DNA of 64,000 nt from an uncultured Collinsella sp. (GTDB lineage: Bacteria; Actinomycetota; Coriobacteriia; Coriobacteriales; Coriobacteriaceae): contig UQHT01000005.1 in the NCBI GenBank assembly GCA_900540875.1, positions 1-64,000 on the forward strand. The letters run 5' to 3'. The notes below the pieces were generated by a model. The model was not told the DNA's origin. It was given only the letters and a program-made list of their open reading frames with translations, and made no database searches. Both the position numbers and the translations under genes were made by a program. Below are positions 7,839 to 16,873 of the stretch, piece by piece. The first letter of the stretch is position 1. Each line of letters begins with the position of its first letter.

Positions 7839-9152
7839 ATGGACGAACTTTTTCACGTCAGTGAGCGCAAGTCCACAATCGGGACCGAACTTCGCGCTGG
7901 GCTGACAACATTCCTGGCGATGGCCTACATCATCGCCGTCAACCCCGCAGTGCTCTCGGGCGCTGGCATCGATGCGGGAGCGCTCGCCTGCGCCACCTGC
8001 CTGGGCGCCGGCATCATGACCATCTGCATGGGCATCTTCGCCAACCGCCCGCTCGCCTGTGCGTCGGGTCTGGGCATCAACGCTATGATTGCGGGCATCG
8101 CCACCACCATGTGCGGCGGCGACTGGCACGTGGCCATGAGCGTTATCTTCCTCGAGGGCGTCGTCATCTTGCTGCTCGTCCTTTGCGGCCTGCGCGAGGC
8201 CATCATGGACGCCATCCCCGTGGTCCTGCGCCACGCCATCTCGGTGGGTCTGGGCCTGTTTATCGCCATGATCGGCCTGTGCGACGCCGGCATCATCACC
8301 GCTGGCGCCGGTACGCTCGTCGGCCTGGGCGACATCGCCTCCCCCACCTTTATCGTCGGCATCATCTCCATCGTCGTGACGGTTGCCCTAGCTTCCCGCA
8401 ACGTGCCGGGCTCGCTGCTCATCGGCATCATCGTCGCCGTTATCGCCGGAATCCCGCTGGGCGTCACCCATGCGCCCGAGGGCCTCATCGCACCGCTCGA
8501 CTTCTCGACCTTCGGCGCCCCGTTTGCCAGCACTGCCGACGGCAACCTTGCCATCGTGAAGGTCCTGACCGACCCGATGCTGCTCGTCGTTGCCTTCTCG
8601 CTGCTCATGAGCGACTTCTTCGACACCATGGGCACCGCGATGGCCGTCGCCAAGCAGGGCGAGTTCTTGACCGAGGACGGCAATGTCGAGGACATCCGTC
8701 CCATCCTGGTCGTCGACTCCGTGGCCGCTGCTGCCGGTGGCTTTATGGGCGTCTCCTCCATCACTACCTTCGTCGAGTCCACCTCTGGCGCTGCCGACGG
8801 TGGTCGCACGGGCCTCACCTCCGTCACCACCGGCGTGCTGTTCATTCTCGCCGCGTTCTTCTCCCCCATCGTCACCATCGTTTCCAGTGCCGCCACCTGC
8901 GGTGCTCTGGTCTACGTCGGCTACCTCATGATGAGCGAGGCCTCCGAGATCGACTGGTCCGACGTGTCGCAGGGCTTCCCGGCGTTCATGATTGTCGCCG
9001 GCGTGCCCTTCACCTACTCCATCTCCGCCGGCATTGGCCTGGGCTTTATCGCCTACGTGATCGTCGCGCTCTTTAAGGGCGAGGCCTCCAAGATCAAGCC
9101 GCTCATGTGGATCGCAGCCCTTGCCTTCCTCGTCTACTTCTTCGTAGCGTAA
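7839..9152 (+). CDS. NCS2 family purine permease (AzgA/PbuG type)
   Basis: A 437-aa permease with 12-14 hydrophobic segments, about 10 of them well marked. It carries AzgA-subfamily signatures such as TTFLAMAYIIAVNP, ASGLGINA, SDFFDTMGT and SSITTFVESTSGAADGGRTG. It should import hypoxanthine, guanine or adenine with protons. ATG 7839 is chosen because AAGGAAAGGG precedes it; an in-frame GTG at 7794 has no ribosome site. I see no purine-riboswitch core in the upstream 190 bases. Its last 14 codons and terminator are copied at 11154-11264 (see findings). Confidence 0.9.
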   Translation: MDELFHVSERKSTIGTELRAGLTTFLAMAYIIAVNPAVLSGAGIDAGALACATCLGAGIMTICMGIFANRPLACASGLGINAMIAGIATTMCGGDWHVAMSVIFLEGVVILLLVLCGLREAIMDAIPVVLRHAISVGLGLFIAMIGLCDAGIITAGAGTLVGLGDIASPTFIVGIISIVVTVALASRNVPGSLLIGIIVAVIAGIPLGVTHAPEGLIAPLDFSTFGAPFASTADGNLAIVKVLTDPMLLVVAFSLLMSDFFDTMGTAMAVAKQGEFLTEDGNVEDIRPILVVDSVAAAAGGFMGVSSITTFVESTSGAADGGRTGLTSVTTGVLFILAAFFSPIVTIVSSAATCGALVYVGYLMMSEASEIDWSDVSQGFPAFMIVAGVPFTYSISAGIGLGFIAYVIVALFKGEASKIKPLMWIAALAFLVYFFVA

Positions 9153-9178
9153 CGGCAAAGCTGCCAAAGCAGAACACC

Positions 9179-9219
9179 AAAGCGCGGAGTCGCATCGAGC
9201 GGCTCCGCGCTTTTCTTTT
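9179..9219 (+). terminator. Terminator of the purine permease
   Basis: AAGCGCGGAG pairs with CTCCGCGCTT and is followed by a T-rich run (TTTTCTTTT). A diverged copy of this element is found at 11226-11264. Confidence 0.85.
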
Positions 9220-9331
9220 AAGCCCAGGCAACGCACGGATGCGCGATGTATTGCTTCCCAAGTTTTGGACATTTTGCCCTCCAAACGGCACTACCGCCGG
9301 CTACATCCTGCAGATATGCTGGGCGTAATCG

Positions 9332-9344
9332 CATAGGCCCTATG
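9332..9344. promoter_or_regulatory. CATAGG-C-CCTATG palindrome before surface protein 1
   Basis: A perfect 13-bp odd palindrome sits 15 bases before the ATG. Its core is kept before the paralogous gene at 11377-11387 although the surroundings have drifted. It is a candidate operator or phase-independent regulatory site. Confidence 0.4.
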
Positions 9345-9359
9345 AGGATGGGAGTAACC

Positions 9360-11132
9360 ATGGCCGCCTTGTTCACGACCCCCAAGCGCAATGACAAAAC
9401 CTCTGGAGCCCATTTTGTCGAGCCCGACGTGCGCCGTCGCACGCTGCTCGCACACGGCAGCTGGCGCCGCGTGACACGCCGCATCGTTGTAGGCGCCGTA
9501 TGCGCGCTCACGGTAAGTTCGTTGCTCATGCCGAGCGTCTCGCTCGCGGCCGAGTGGGTGGACGTCGGCGGCACCCAATACAACGCCGGCACCGCGGCGG
9601 GCGACGCCGCCGGCACCTGGAGCTGGGACGGCGCCGACGACATGAAGCTCAACGGCTATAACGGCGGCGCGATCGAGGCAGCGGGCAAGCTCAACGTGAG
9701 CTACGAGGGCAACAACACCGTCACTAACGACAACGGCCGCGGCATCAAGGTTAAGGATGGCGCGAACGAGAACGCCGAGCTTAATATTCAGGGCGACGCG
9801 TCCAGCACGCTCAACGTGACATCTTCTCGTGACGCCATCACTTCCGTCGGCAACATCAACATCGACGGCGCTGGCACTGTCAACGCCACGAGCACCGAGC
9901 ACGATGCCATCGATGCCGGGGGCGATGTCACCATCAAGGGCTCGGGAAACGTTAACGCCACGGGCGATTCGGATGGCATCAGGGCCGACGGCAACATCAC
10001 GATCGACAACAGCGGAACCGTCACCGCCAAGGCCACCGAGGATCAGGGTATCGATGCTAACGAGAACCTCATCATAAAGGGCGGCGGCAAGGTAGAGGCA
10101 AGCTCTATCAAAGACAATGCGATTTGGGCCGACGGCAACATCGAGATCTCGGGTGGCAGCCAGGTCAAGGCAAGCTCCGAGGAAGACGCCGCCATCGACG
10201 GTAAAAACAGCCTCACGGTCACGAACGCTTCCCTCAACGCAAGTGGCGTTGGGTATGGCATCTATGTCTACAAGGGCATCACGCTCGATGGCGCGACCGT
10301 GACGGTCCGCGCAAGCTCAGATGGCGGGGAAGCCAGCGCACTCTTCACCGATGAGGACGACATCGTCATCAAGAACGGCTCGACTGTGGATGCGCTCGCA
10401 GAAGGCAGGTTCTCGGTTGCAATCTCCACCAGTAATTTCTACTCCAACGAAGCGGGTGGCCATATCTACATCAGCGACTCCGTTGTCAAGGCCATAGCCC
10501 GCTATGCCGAGACCGGCGGCGACGGCCCCGACCACTACAGTGGAGACCAAAACGACGAAATCATCCCTGAGTCCGAGGGCCTGAACATCGGCATCTTCGC
10601 GCAGACCGAGAAGGGCATCACGCCCGCGACCATCTCGATCGTCCGCAGCAAGGTCACGGCCGAGGGAGACACGGCGGCTATCTTCGCCCTTGCCATGAGC
10701 GCGGACGGCAAGGCGATCGGCACCATCGAAATCAAGGACGCCACCATCCAGACGCCTGCAGGCGGCAAAGTCATTGACTATCGCAACAAGGAAGAGCTCA
10801 GCGACGGCATCGTCTACGAGGCGGGGCAGACCATCGGCACGGGCGATGCCACGATTGACTCCCCCTATGACGCCGCTGTCGCCAAGAGCACGGTCATCGT
10901 GCCTCCCGAGGAGACCAAGCCCGAGGAAAAGCACGGCAAGACCAAGCCCGAGGGTTCCAAGTCCGAGGGCACGAAGACAACCAAGACCGTTGCAGTTGCA
11001 GCCAAGGGAGCCAAGACCGTCGGCAAGCTCGCGGCAACCGGCGACACCTCGAACGCAGCCATCGTGGCAGCCGCCCTTGCGGGAACAGCCGCCATCGCCG
11101 CAGGCGCCCTGGCGAGTCGCAAACGCTCGTAA
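9360..11132 (+). CDS. Sortase-anchored beta-helix surface protein, copy 1
   Basis: A 590-aa exported protein. A long basic N-terminus with paired arginines leads to a hydrophobic signal segment (about residues 40-62) ending VSLAAE. The middle (residues ~65-470) is made of repeated ~22-24-residue turns rich in GNINIDG, AIDA and SGNVNATG patterns, typical of right-handed parallel beta-helices such as the Cthe_2159-type carbohydrate-binding domain. A Lys/Pro/Glu stalk follows, then LAATGDTS, a hydrophobic span and a basic RKRS tail: a sorting signal of the LAXTG type recognised by class E sortases of actinobacteria. GGGAG before ATG 9360 sets the start. A role in glycan binding or adhesion is inferred. 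Confidence 0.85.
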   Translation: MAALFTTPKRNDKTSGAHFVEPDVRRRTLLAHGSWRRVTRRIVVGAVCALTVSSLLMPSVSLAAEWVDVGGTQYNAGTAAGDAAGTWSWDGADDMKLNGYNGGAIEAAGKLNVSYEGNNTVTNDNGRGIKVKDGANENAELNIQGDASSTLNVTSSRDAITSVGNINIDGAGTVNATSTEHDAIDAGGDVTIKGSGNVNATGDSDGIRADGNITIDNSGTVTAKATEDQGIDANENLIIKGGGKVEASSIKDNAIWADGNIEISGGSQVKASSEEDAAIDGKNSLTVTNASLNASGVGYGIYVYKGITLDGATVTVRASSDGGEASALFTDEDDIVIKNGSTVDALAEGRFSVAISTSNFYSNEAGGHIYISDSVVKAIARYAETGGDGPDHYSGDQNDEIIPESEGLNIGIFAQTEKGITPATISIVRSKVTAEGDTAAIFALAMSADGKAIGTIEIKDATIQTPAGGKVIDYRNKEELSDGIVYEAGQTIGTGDATIDSPYDAAVAKSTVIVPPEETKPEEKHGKTKPEGSKSEGTKTTKTVAVAAKGAKTVGKLAATGDTSNAAIVAAALAGTAAIAAGALASRKRS

Positions 11133-11153
11133 ACACTTTTTCGCACAGGACGG

Positions 11154-11199
11154 GTGGATCGCAGCCCTTGCCTTCCCCGTCTACTTCTTCGTAGCGTAA
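11154..11199 (+). pseudogene. Duplicated 3' end of the purine permease gene
   Basis: The last 14 codons plus stop of the upstream permease (WIAALAFLVYFFVA, with Leu to Pro here) recur just after surface protein 1. They are followed by the same terminator, although no permease gene stands in front of them. This is a tandem-duplication scar matching 9107-9152. Confidence 0.88.
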
Positions 11200-11225
11200 G
11201 GGCAAGGCTGCAAAAGCTGAACAAT

Positions 11226-11264
11226 AAAGCGCGGAGTCGCCATGCGGCCCCGCGCTTTTCTTTT
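11226..11264 (+). terminator. Copied permease terminator, now ending surface gene 1
   Basis: AAAGCGCGG pairs with CCGCGCTTT and is followed by TTTTCTTTT. It is the second copy of the element at 9179-9219 and probably terminates the first surface-protein gene. Confidence 0.8.
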
Positions 11265-11376
11265 AGCGTTGGTCCCTGCGCCGGCGTGCGGCCTATTTCT
11301 CCCCCATTTTGGCCATTTTGCCCTCCAAACGGCACTACCGCCGGCAACATCCAGCAGATACGCTGAACCTAGCCGT

Positions 11377-11387
11377 ATAGGCCCTAT
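11377..11387. promoter_or_regulatory. ATAGG-C-CCTAT palindrome before surface protein 2
   Basis: The 11-bp core of the palindrome found at 9332-9344 is conserved at the same distance from the start codon of the second surface-protein gene. Confidence 0.4.
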
Positions 11388-11403
11388 GAGAACGGGAGCA
11401 ACC

Positions 11404-13194
11404 ATGGCAGCCTTGTTCACGACCCCCAAACGCAATGACACTACCGCCGGAACCCATGTTGCCGAACCCGACGTTCGCCATCGCATAGGACTCGCGCACG
11501 GCAGCTGGCGCCGCGTGACGCGCCGCATCGTCGTAGGCGCCGTGTGCGCGCTCACGGTGAGCTCGCTGCTCATGCCGAGCGTCTCGCTCGCGGCGGAATG
11601 GGTCAAGGTCGGCGAAACCAAATACAACGCCGGCACTGCGGCGGGCGACGAGACCGGCACCTGGTCGTGGGACGGCGCCGACGACTTGAAGCTCAACAAC
11701 TATAACGGCGGCGAGATCCAGGCCGCAGGCAAGCTCAACGTGAATTACTCGGGAAACAACATCGTCACTGCCGACTGGATCGAAGGCATCAAGGCTTCTC
11801 ATGGCAAGAATGAGAACGCCGAGCTCAATATCCAAGGCGACGCGGGCAGCACGCTCAGCGTGACATCTACTGAGGACGCTATCCTCTCCACGGGTAATAT
11901 CAACATCGACGGAGCCGGATCCGTCAACGCCACGAGCGCTGGGTTTGATGCCATCGACGCCGAGGGCGATCTCGCTATCAAAGGTTCGGGCAACGTCAAC
12001 GCCACGGGCGTATCGGATGGCATCAGGGCAAACGGCAATATCACGATTGACGACAGCGGGGCCGTCACCGCCAGGGCTACCAAGGACAAGGGTATCGGAA
12101 CCGACAAGAACCTCACCATCAAGGGTGGCGGCACAGTCGAGGCAAGCTCAGCCGATGGTGAGGCCATTTGGAGCGGCGGCAACATCAATATCTCGGACGG
12201 CAGCCAGGTCAAGGCGAGCTCCGAGAAAGACGCCGCCGTCGAGGCCAAGGGCAGCCTCGCAGCCACAAACGCCTCCCTCAACGCAAACGGTGTTGAATAT
12301 GGCGTCTATGCCCACAAGGGCATCACACTCGATCATGCAAACGTGACAGTCCGCGCAAGTAAAGGCAGATACGGTGACGCCATTGCCCTCTTCACCTACC
12401 AAGACGATATCGTCGTCAAGAACGGCTCCACCGTGGACGCGTTTGCGGAAGGCGAGGTTTCGGCTGCATTCTCCACCAGAAACGATCGACCCAACGAGGA
12501 GGGTGGCCACATCTACATCAGCGACTCCGTTGTCAAGGCCATAGCCCGCTATGTCGAGAACGGCGACGGCCCCATCCCCTACAGCGAAAACCAAGATGGT
12601 GAGACGAGCCCCGAGCCCCAAGGCGAGAACATCGGCATCATCGCCCAGACCAGCGAGGGCGTCACACCCGCAGTCATCTCGATCATCCGCAGCAAGGTAA
12701 CGGCCGAAGGAGATACAGCGGCAATCTTTGCCCGTGCCATGAGCGCTGACGGCAAGACAATCGGCACCATCAAGATTGAGAACGCCGCCATCCAGACGCC
12801 CGAAGGCGGCAAGGTCATTGACTATCGCAAGCTCCGTGACGGCATCTACGAGGCAGGCCAAGCCATCGGCACGGGCGACGCTGTGATCGACTCCCCCTAT
12901 AACGAAGCTGTCGCCAAGAGCATGGTCATCGCACCTCCCGAGGTAGCCAAGCCGGAAGACCCCAAGCCCGACGAGACCAAGCCCGCAGAAAGCAAGCCCG
13001 CGGAGTCCAAGCAGAACCCCAAGCCTGAGTGCTCAAAGCCGACCAAGGCCGTTGCGGCTTCAATCACGAAAGCCAAGACTACCGGCGTGCTCGCGGCAAC
13101 CGGCGACACCTCGGGTGCGGCCATCGTGGCAACCGTCCTTGCGGGAACAGCCGCTATCGCCGCAGGCACCATGGCGAGCCGCAAGCGCTCTTAG
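11404..13194 (+). CDS. Sortase-anchored beta-helix surface protein, copy 2
   Basis: A 596-aa paralogue of the preceding protein. It keeps the same signal region, beta-helix turns, Lys/Pro stalk (longer, with repeated KPDETKP/KPAESKP units), LAATGDTS sorting signal, hydrophobic span and basic tail. ATG 11404 follows GGGAGCAACC, as in copy 1. The signal peptide, the turn pattern and the C-terminal anchor are strongly conserved. Differences concentrate in the helix loops and stalk, as expected if the exposed face is diversifying. It arose with copy 1 by tandem duplication of about 2.05 kb. Confidence 0.85.
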   Translation: MAALFTTPKRNDTTAGTHVAEPDVRHRIGLAHGSWRRVTRRIVVGAVCALTVSSLLMPSVSLAAEWVKVGETKYNAGTAAGDETGTWSWDGADDLKLNNYNGGEIQAAGKLNVNYSGNNIVTADWIEGIKASHGKNENAELNIQGDAGSTLSVTSTEDAILSTGNINIDGAGSVNATSAGFDAIDAEGDLAIKGSGNVNATGVSDGIRANGNITIDDSGAVTARATKDKGIGTDKNLTIKGGGTVEASSADGEAIWSGGNINISDGSQVKASSEKDAAVEAKGSLAATNASLNANGVEYGVYAHKGITLDHANVTVRASKGRYGDAIALFTYQDDIVVKNGSTVDAFAEGEVSAAFSTRNDRPNEEGGHIYISDSVVKAIARYVENGDGPIPYSENQDGETSPEPQGENIGIIAQTSEGVTPAVISIIRSKVTAEGDTAAIFARAMSADGKTIGTIKIENAAIQTPEGGKVIDYRKLRDGIYEAGQAIGTGDAVIDSPYNEAVAKSMVIAPPEVAKPEDPKPDETKPAESKPAESKQNPKPECSKPTKAVAASITKAKTTGVLAATGDTSGAAIVATVLAGTAAIAAGTMASRKRS

Positions 13195-13251
13195 ACGCCT
13201 CTGCGCACATGGCAGCTCCCGCGAAGGCCCCGAGTCCCAGCACCGTTTAAC

Positions 13252-13289
13252 AACGCCACCGCCGAGCTCCCCTCCGGCGGTGGCGTTTT
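13252..13289 (+). terminator. Terminator of surface protein 2
   Basis: A 13-bp perfect stem (AACGCCACCGCCG / CGGCGGTGGCGTT) ends in TTTT. Confidence 0.88.
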
Positions 13290-13401
13290 CCATATGCGTC
13301 CGCAGGGTATGCACGAGATTGTCTTTGGTCTAGCCCAACCTGCATGAGCCGGCGTGCGACAATGGGGGCCGTCGATATCACAACGCCGAGAGAAGCCCGT
13401 C

Positions 13402-14067
13402 ATGGAAGCGCATCAAAAGCAGATAACCGTTCATGCACAGCATGCCGAAAGCGCACCAGTCATCTATCTTCCCGTGGTCATGGGCGACGGCACGGAGGTT
13501 TATGAACGCTGCCGAGAGCTCAACTGCCCGCCCTTCACGCTTGTCGGCATTGGCAGCCTCAACTGGAATCGCGAGCTGAGCCCCTGGGTATGCGACGGTA
13601 CCGTGCGCGATGCCGAGCCCTTTGGTGGACAGGCCGCTGGTTTTCTTGACGAGTTGTTGAAGCAGATAATCCCAGAGGCCGAATCATCGCTCCCGCAACC
13701 GCCCACCTGGCGCGGCGTTGCCGGCTACTCGTTGGCGGGTCTTTTTGCACTGTGGGCACTTTGGCAAACAGATGTCTTTGAGCGCGCGGCGAGTGCATCG
13801 GGGTCGCTGTGGTTCCCCGGCTTTATCGACTACGCGCGCGAGCGCACGATGACAGCTACGCCCGACGCCGTCTATCTGTCACTCGGCAAAAAGGAAACCA
13901 AGACGCCCAACCGCATGATGCGGCACGTACTCGACGATACGCGCGCGATGGAAGAGCTGTTTATCGAGCGTGACATTCCAACAACGCTGGAGCTCAACCC
14001 CGGCAATCACTTTACCCAAACTGACCTGCGCATGGCACGCGGCATCCACTGGATACTGACGCATTAA
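13402..14067 (+). CDS. Alpha/beta-hydrolase esterase (putative esterase family)
   Basis: A 221-aa cytosolic alpha/beta hydrolase of the esterase D / enterochelin-esterase-like group. The nucleophile elbow GYSLAG lies near residue 114, and a late His in NPGNHF is the likely catalytic base. There is no signal peptide. ATG 13402 has a weak GAGAG site; an in-frame GTG 48 bases upstream is less likely. The substrate is unknown. It is a single gene, convergent with uraA. Confidence 0.78.
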   Translation: MEAHQKQITVHAQHAESAPVIYLPVVMGDGTEVYERCRELNCPPFTLVGIGSLNWNRELSPWVCDGTVRDAEPFGGQAAGFLDELLKQIIPEAESSLPQPPTWRGVAGYSLAGLFALWALWQTDVFERAASASGSLWFPGFIDYARERTMTATPDAVYLSLGKKETKTPNRMMRHVLDDTRAMEELFIERDIPTTLELNPGNHFTQTDLRMARGIHWILTH

Positions 14068-14107
14068 AAATGGCATCCACGCGTACATACGCATGGACGC
14101 CATTTTT
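14066..14107. terminator. Bidirectional terminator between esterase and uraA
   Basis: A 23-base-arm hairpin with two internal mismatches starts in the esterase stop codon and is bounded by A5 on one side and T5 on the other. It can therefore end both convergent genes. Confidence 0.85.
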
Positions 14108-14127
14108 AATTTGGCTGAACGCAGCTG

Positions 14128-15462
14128 CTATTCAGCAGTCTCCTCAAGCTCGGAAGTATCGAACTCAAAGTCGTTACCGGGCAGGATGGCGTTGAGCACA
14201 ATGCCCACCAGCGAGCCCACGGCAAGGCCCGAAAGCGAAATCGTCACGCCGCCCAGCTCCAGCACGATGGCACCGGCGGTACTGTAGGCAATGCCGAGCG
14301 AAAGCACGAGCACCAGAGCCGCCACCAGCACGTTGCGGTTGTTCTGGAAATCAACCTGGTTCTCGATGAGGTTACGTACACCAACGGCGCTGATCATGCC
14401 GTAGAGCACGAGCGACACACCGCCGATAACGCATGCCGGCATGGCGGCAATCACCGCAGCAAACTTGGGGCAGAACGAAAGCACAATGGCGCAGCAGGCG
14501 GCAATGCGAATCACACGCGGGTCGAACACACGCGTCAAGGCAAGCACGCCGGTGTTCTCGCCATACGTCGTATTGGCAGGAGCGCCAAAGAGCGATGCCA
14601 AGATGGTCGCCAGGCCATCGCCGAGCAGGGTACGGTGCAGGCCGGGATCGGCAATGTAGTTGCGCTCACAAGTCGATCCGATGGCGGAGATATCGCCAAT
14701 GTGCTCAATCATGGTCGCAAAGGCCAGTGGCATGATGGTGATAATGGCCGTCGTGGCAAGACTGCTATCGAACTGCGGTCCAAAGAGCGCAAACACGGTG
14801 TTGTCCCACACGACGGGCAAGCCAACCCAGGGGGCGGCTGCGACGCCAGAGAAGTCGACCTCGCCCAGCGCGGCCGCAACGGCATAGCTCACCACAACGC
14901 CCAGCAGAATCGGCACGATCTTGACCATGCCGCGGCCCCAAATGTTGCAGATGATGATCACGGCAACGGCAATAGCAGCAACAAACCAGCTGGTCTGGCA
15001 GTTAGCAATGGCAGAGCTTGCCAGGATCAAGCCGATGGAAATGACGATGGGGCCAGTCACCACCGGCGGGAAGAAACGCATGACACGCTTGGCGCCAAAG
15101 GCGCGGAACAGGGCCGCAAGCACCGGATAGAGCAGGCCGGCACAAGCTACGCCCAGGCAAGCGTAGGGCAAAAGCTCAGCCTCGCCGTTGGGCGCAATGG
15201 CGGCATAACCCGCGATAAAGGCAAACGAGGAGCCCAGGAACGCGGGCACCTTACCGCGCGATAGAAAATGAAACAGCAGCGTGCCGATGCCGGCGAACAG
15301 AAGCGTCGCCGAAACGGAAAGGCCGGTGAGCACGGGCACGAGCACCGTGGCTCCGAACATCGCAAACATGTGTTGCAAACCCAACACAAACATGCGTGGG
15401 CGGCCGAGCGACGATGCATCGTAGATGGCATCGGTGACGGCGGGCGTCGAGGATTGGGACAT
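14128..15462 (-). CDS. uraA: Uracil permease (NCS2 family)
   Basis: A 444-aa permease with about 12-14 membrane segments. The N-terminal GLQHMFAMFGATVLVP motif and the YGENTGVLALTRV segment are characteristic of UraA/PyrP uracil:proton symporters. ATG 15462 follows AAAGGA. A long-arm inverted repeat (GCATATCG at 15493-15500 and CGATATGC at 15540-15547) lies in its leader, so leader-based control is possible, though no PyrR site could be recognised. Confidence 0.9.
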   Translation of the reverse strand: MSQSSTPAVTDAIYDASSLGRPRMFVLGLQHMFAMFGATVLVPVLTGLSVSATLLFAGIGTLLFHFLSRGKVPAFLGSSFAFIAGYAAIAPNGEAELLPYACLGVACAGLLYPVLAALFRAFGAKRVMRFFPPVVTGPIVISIGLILASSAIANCQTSWFVAAIAVAVIIICNIWGRGMVKIVPILLGVVVSYAVAAALGEVDFSGVAAAPWVGLPVVWDNTVFALFGPQFDSSLATTAIITIMPLAFATMIEHIGDISAIGSTCERNYIADPGLHRTLLGDGLATILASLFGAPANTTYGENTGVLALTRVFDPRVIRIAACCAIVLSFCPKFAAVIAAMPACVIGGVSLVLYGMISAVGVRNLIENQVDFQNNRNVLVAALVLVLSLGIAYSTAGAIVLELGGVTISLSGLAVGSLVGIVLNAILPGNDFEFDTSELEETAE

Positions 15463-15584
15463 GGAAGTCCTTTCGAATGGAAGGGCGATCAGGCATATCG
15501 GATAACCTGCCCGAACGATACGATCCGAACCATTGTACGCGATATGCAGTACCTCGCACGCGCCGCCACCTGCAAACGCTAGCG

Positions 15585-16718
15585 CTATTTCCAAACGCGC
15601 TCGGCAATACGCCTGACCAGCGCAATCTTTGCCCACTGCTCGTCCTCGGTCAGCTTATTGCCAATCTCGCAGCTGGCAAAGCCACACTGCGGAGACAGAT
15701 ACAGGTTCTCGAGCGGCACGTACTTTGCCGCCTCGCGGATGCGCTCGACGATAACATCCTCGTTCTCGAGCTCTGCCGCCTTGGTGGTCACCAAGCCCAG
15801 CACGACCTTCTTGCCGGGAGCAACGTACTTGAGCGGCTCAAAACCACCGGCGCGGGGCGTGTCGAACTCCAGATAGAACGCGTCAACGTCCTCATGCGCA
15901 AACAGGTACGGCGCGATGGGGTCGTAGCCGCCCTCAAAAGCGTAGGTGGAGTGGTAGTTGCCGCGGCATACATGCGTGTTGATAACCAGATCGTCGGGCT
16001 TGCCCTCGATGGCGGCATTGTTGAGCGCCACGCCCAGCTCGCTTACCTTTTGCAGGTCGACCGGGCTCATGCCGGTTTTGGCAACAAAATCGGTATCGCA
16101 GTAGATGCCCCAGGTGCAGTCATCAAACTGGATGTTGCGGCAGCCCGCGGCGTACAGGTCGGCGATCACCGTGCGATAAGCGGCTGCAATTGCGTCGGCA
16201 AGTTCCTCATCGGTCTTATAGACAGCGCGCAGGCTCTCCTGCTGGCCATCGCAGCGGTCGAGCGTAACCTCCGAGAACGTCTGGATCGGCGCCGGAATGG
16301 TCTGGCGCGCAACCTGACCCTCCCCCTCGAGTGCCTTGACAAACTTAAAGTGCTCGACGAAGGGGTGGTTCTCGCCGCTGATGGGGCCGGTCACCACGGC
16401 GGTGTCAGCCGTGGTCTCCTCGTCGTGGAACATATAGCCCGTACGCGAGGTGCGGCGTTCAATGCCGTTGAGCCCCCACATAAAGTCGAGGTGCCAGTAA
16501 CTGCGACGAAACTCGCCATCGGTAATCACCTGCAGGCCAGCGGCCTTTTGCTTGTCCACCAGGTCGCGAATAGCCTCATCCTCGACGGCCTTAAGCCCCT
16601 CGGCATCAAGCGTGCCTGCCGCATAGGCAGCGCGGGCATCCTTTACGGCCTGCGGACGAAGAAAGCTGCCGACGATATCAGCGCGAAACGGCGCGTTCGG
16701 TTGAATTGAAGTGCTCAT
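15585..16718 (-). CDS. Cobalamin-independent methionine synthase-like methyltransferase (YxjG/MetE C-domain type)
   Basis: A 377-aa single-domain relative of the MetE catalytic half, as in Bacillus YxjG/YxjH. A DGEFRR motif is near residue 68. Zinc-ligand candidates are His and Cys of THVCRGN and the late Cys of SPQCGFAS. The family transfers a methyl group to homocysteine or a related thiol; the donor for the short forms is uncertain. ATG 16718 follows AAGGGAG. No S-box riboswitch is seen upstream. Instead several dyads lie in the 155-bp gap to the LysR gene transcribed in the same direction, pointing to LysR control. Confidence 0.85.
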   Translation of the reverse strand: MSTSIQPNAPFRADIVGSFLRPQAVKDARAAYAAGTLDAEGLKAVEDEAIRDLVDKQKAAGLQVITDGEFRRSYWHLDFMWGLNGIERRTSRTGYMFHDEETTADTAVVTGPISGENHPFVEHFKFVKALEGEGQVARQTIPAPIQTFSEVTLDRCDGQQESLRAVYKTDEELADAIAAAYRTVIADLYAAGCRNIQFDDCTWGIYCDTDFVAKTGMSPVDLQKVSELGVALNNAAIEGKPDDLVINTHVCRGNYHSTYAFEGGYDPIAPYLFAHEDVDAFYLEFDTPRAGGFEPLKYVAPGKKVVLGLVTTKAAELENEDVIVERIREAAKYVPLENLYLSPQCGFASCEIGNKLTEDEQWAKIALVRRIAERVWK

Positions 16719-16756
16719 AGATATCTCCCTTTGCATTGGTTGCTTTACTGGGACAG

Positions 16757-16827
16757 AGTATGAGCGTTCATATGACCATCGTAAAATATACGTTTACAAC
16801 AGTTTGATATAGATAGTTCCTATATCA
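16757..16827. promoter_or_regulatory. Dyads upstream of the MetE-like gene
   Basis: TATGA-N4-TCATA (about 16758-16773), GTAAA-N7-TTTAC (about 16782-16798) and TGATATAG-N7-CTATATCA (16805-16827) are all perfect. The last has the size of a LysR box. These are candidate binding sites for the LysR protein encoded just upstream. Confidence 0.45.
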
Positions 16828-16873
16828 GTCTGGACTGCCGTAAAGAAATTTGACCCGCGCGGAGCACAGCAGC

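Noticed and set aside
16719..16873. S-box (SAM) riboswitch before the MetE-like gene
   Set aside because: No AGAGnnG..GCNACC-type core; the region contains protein-type dyads instead.
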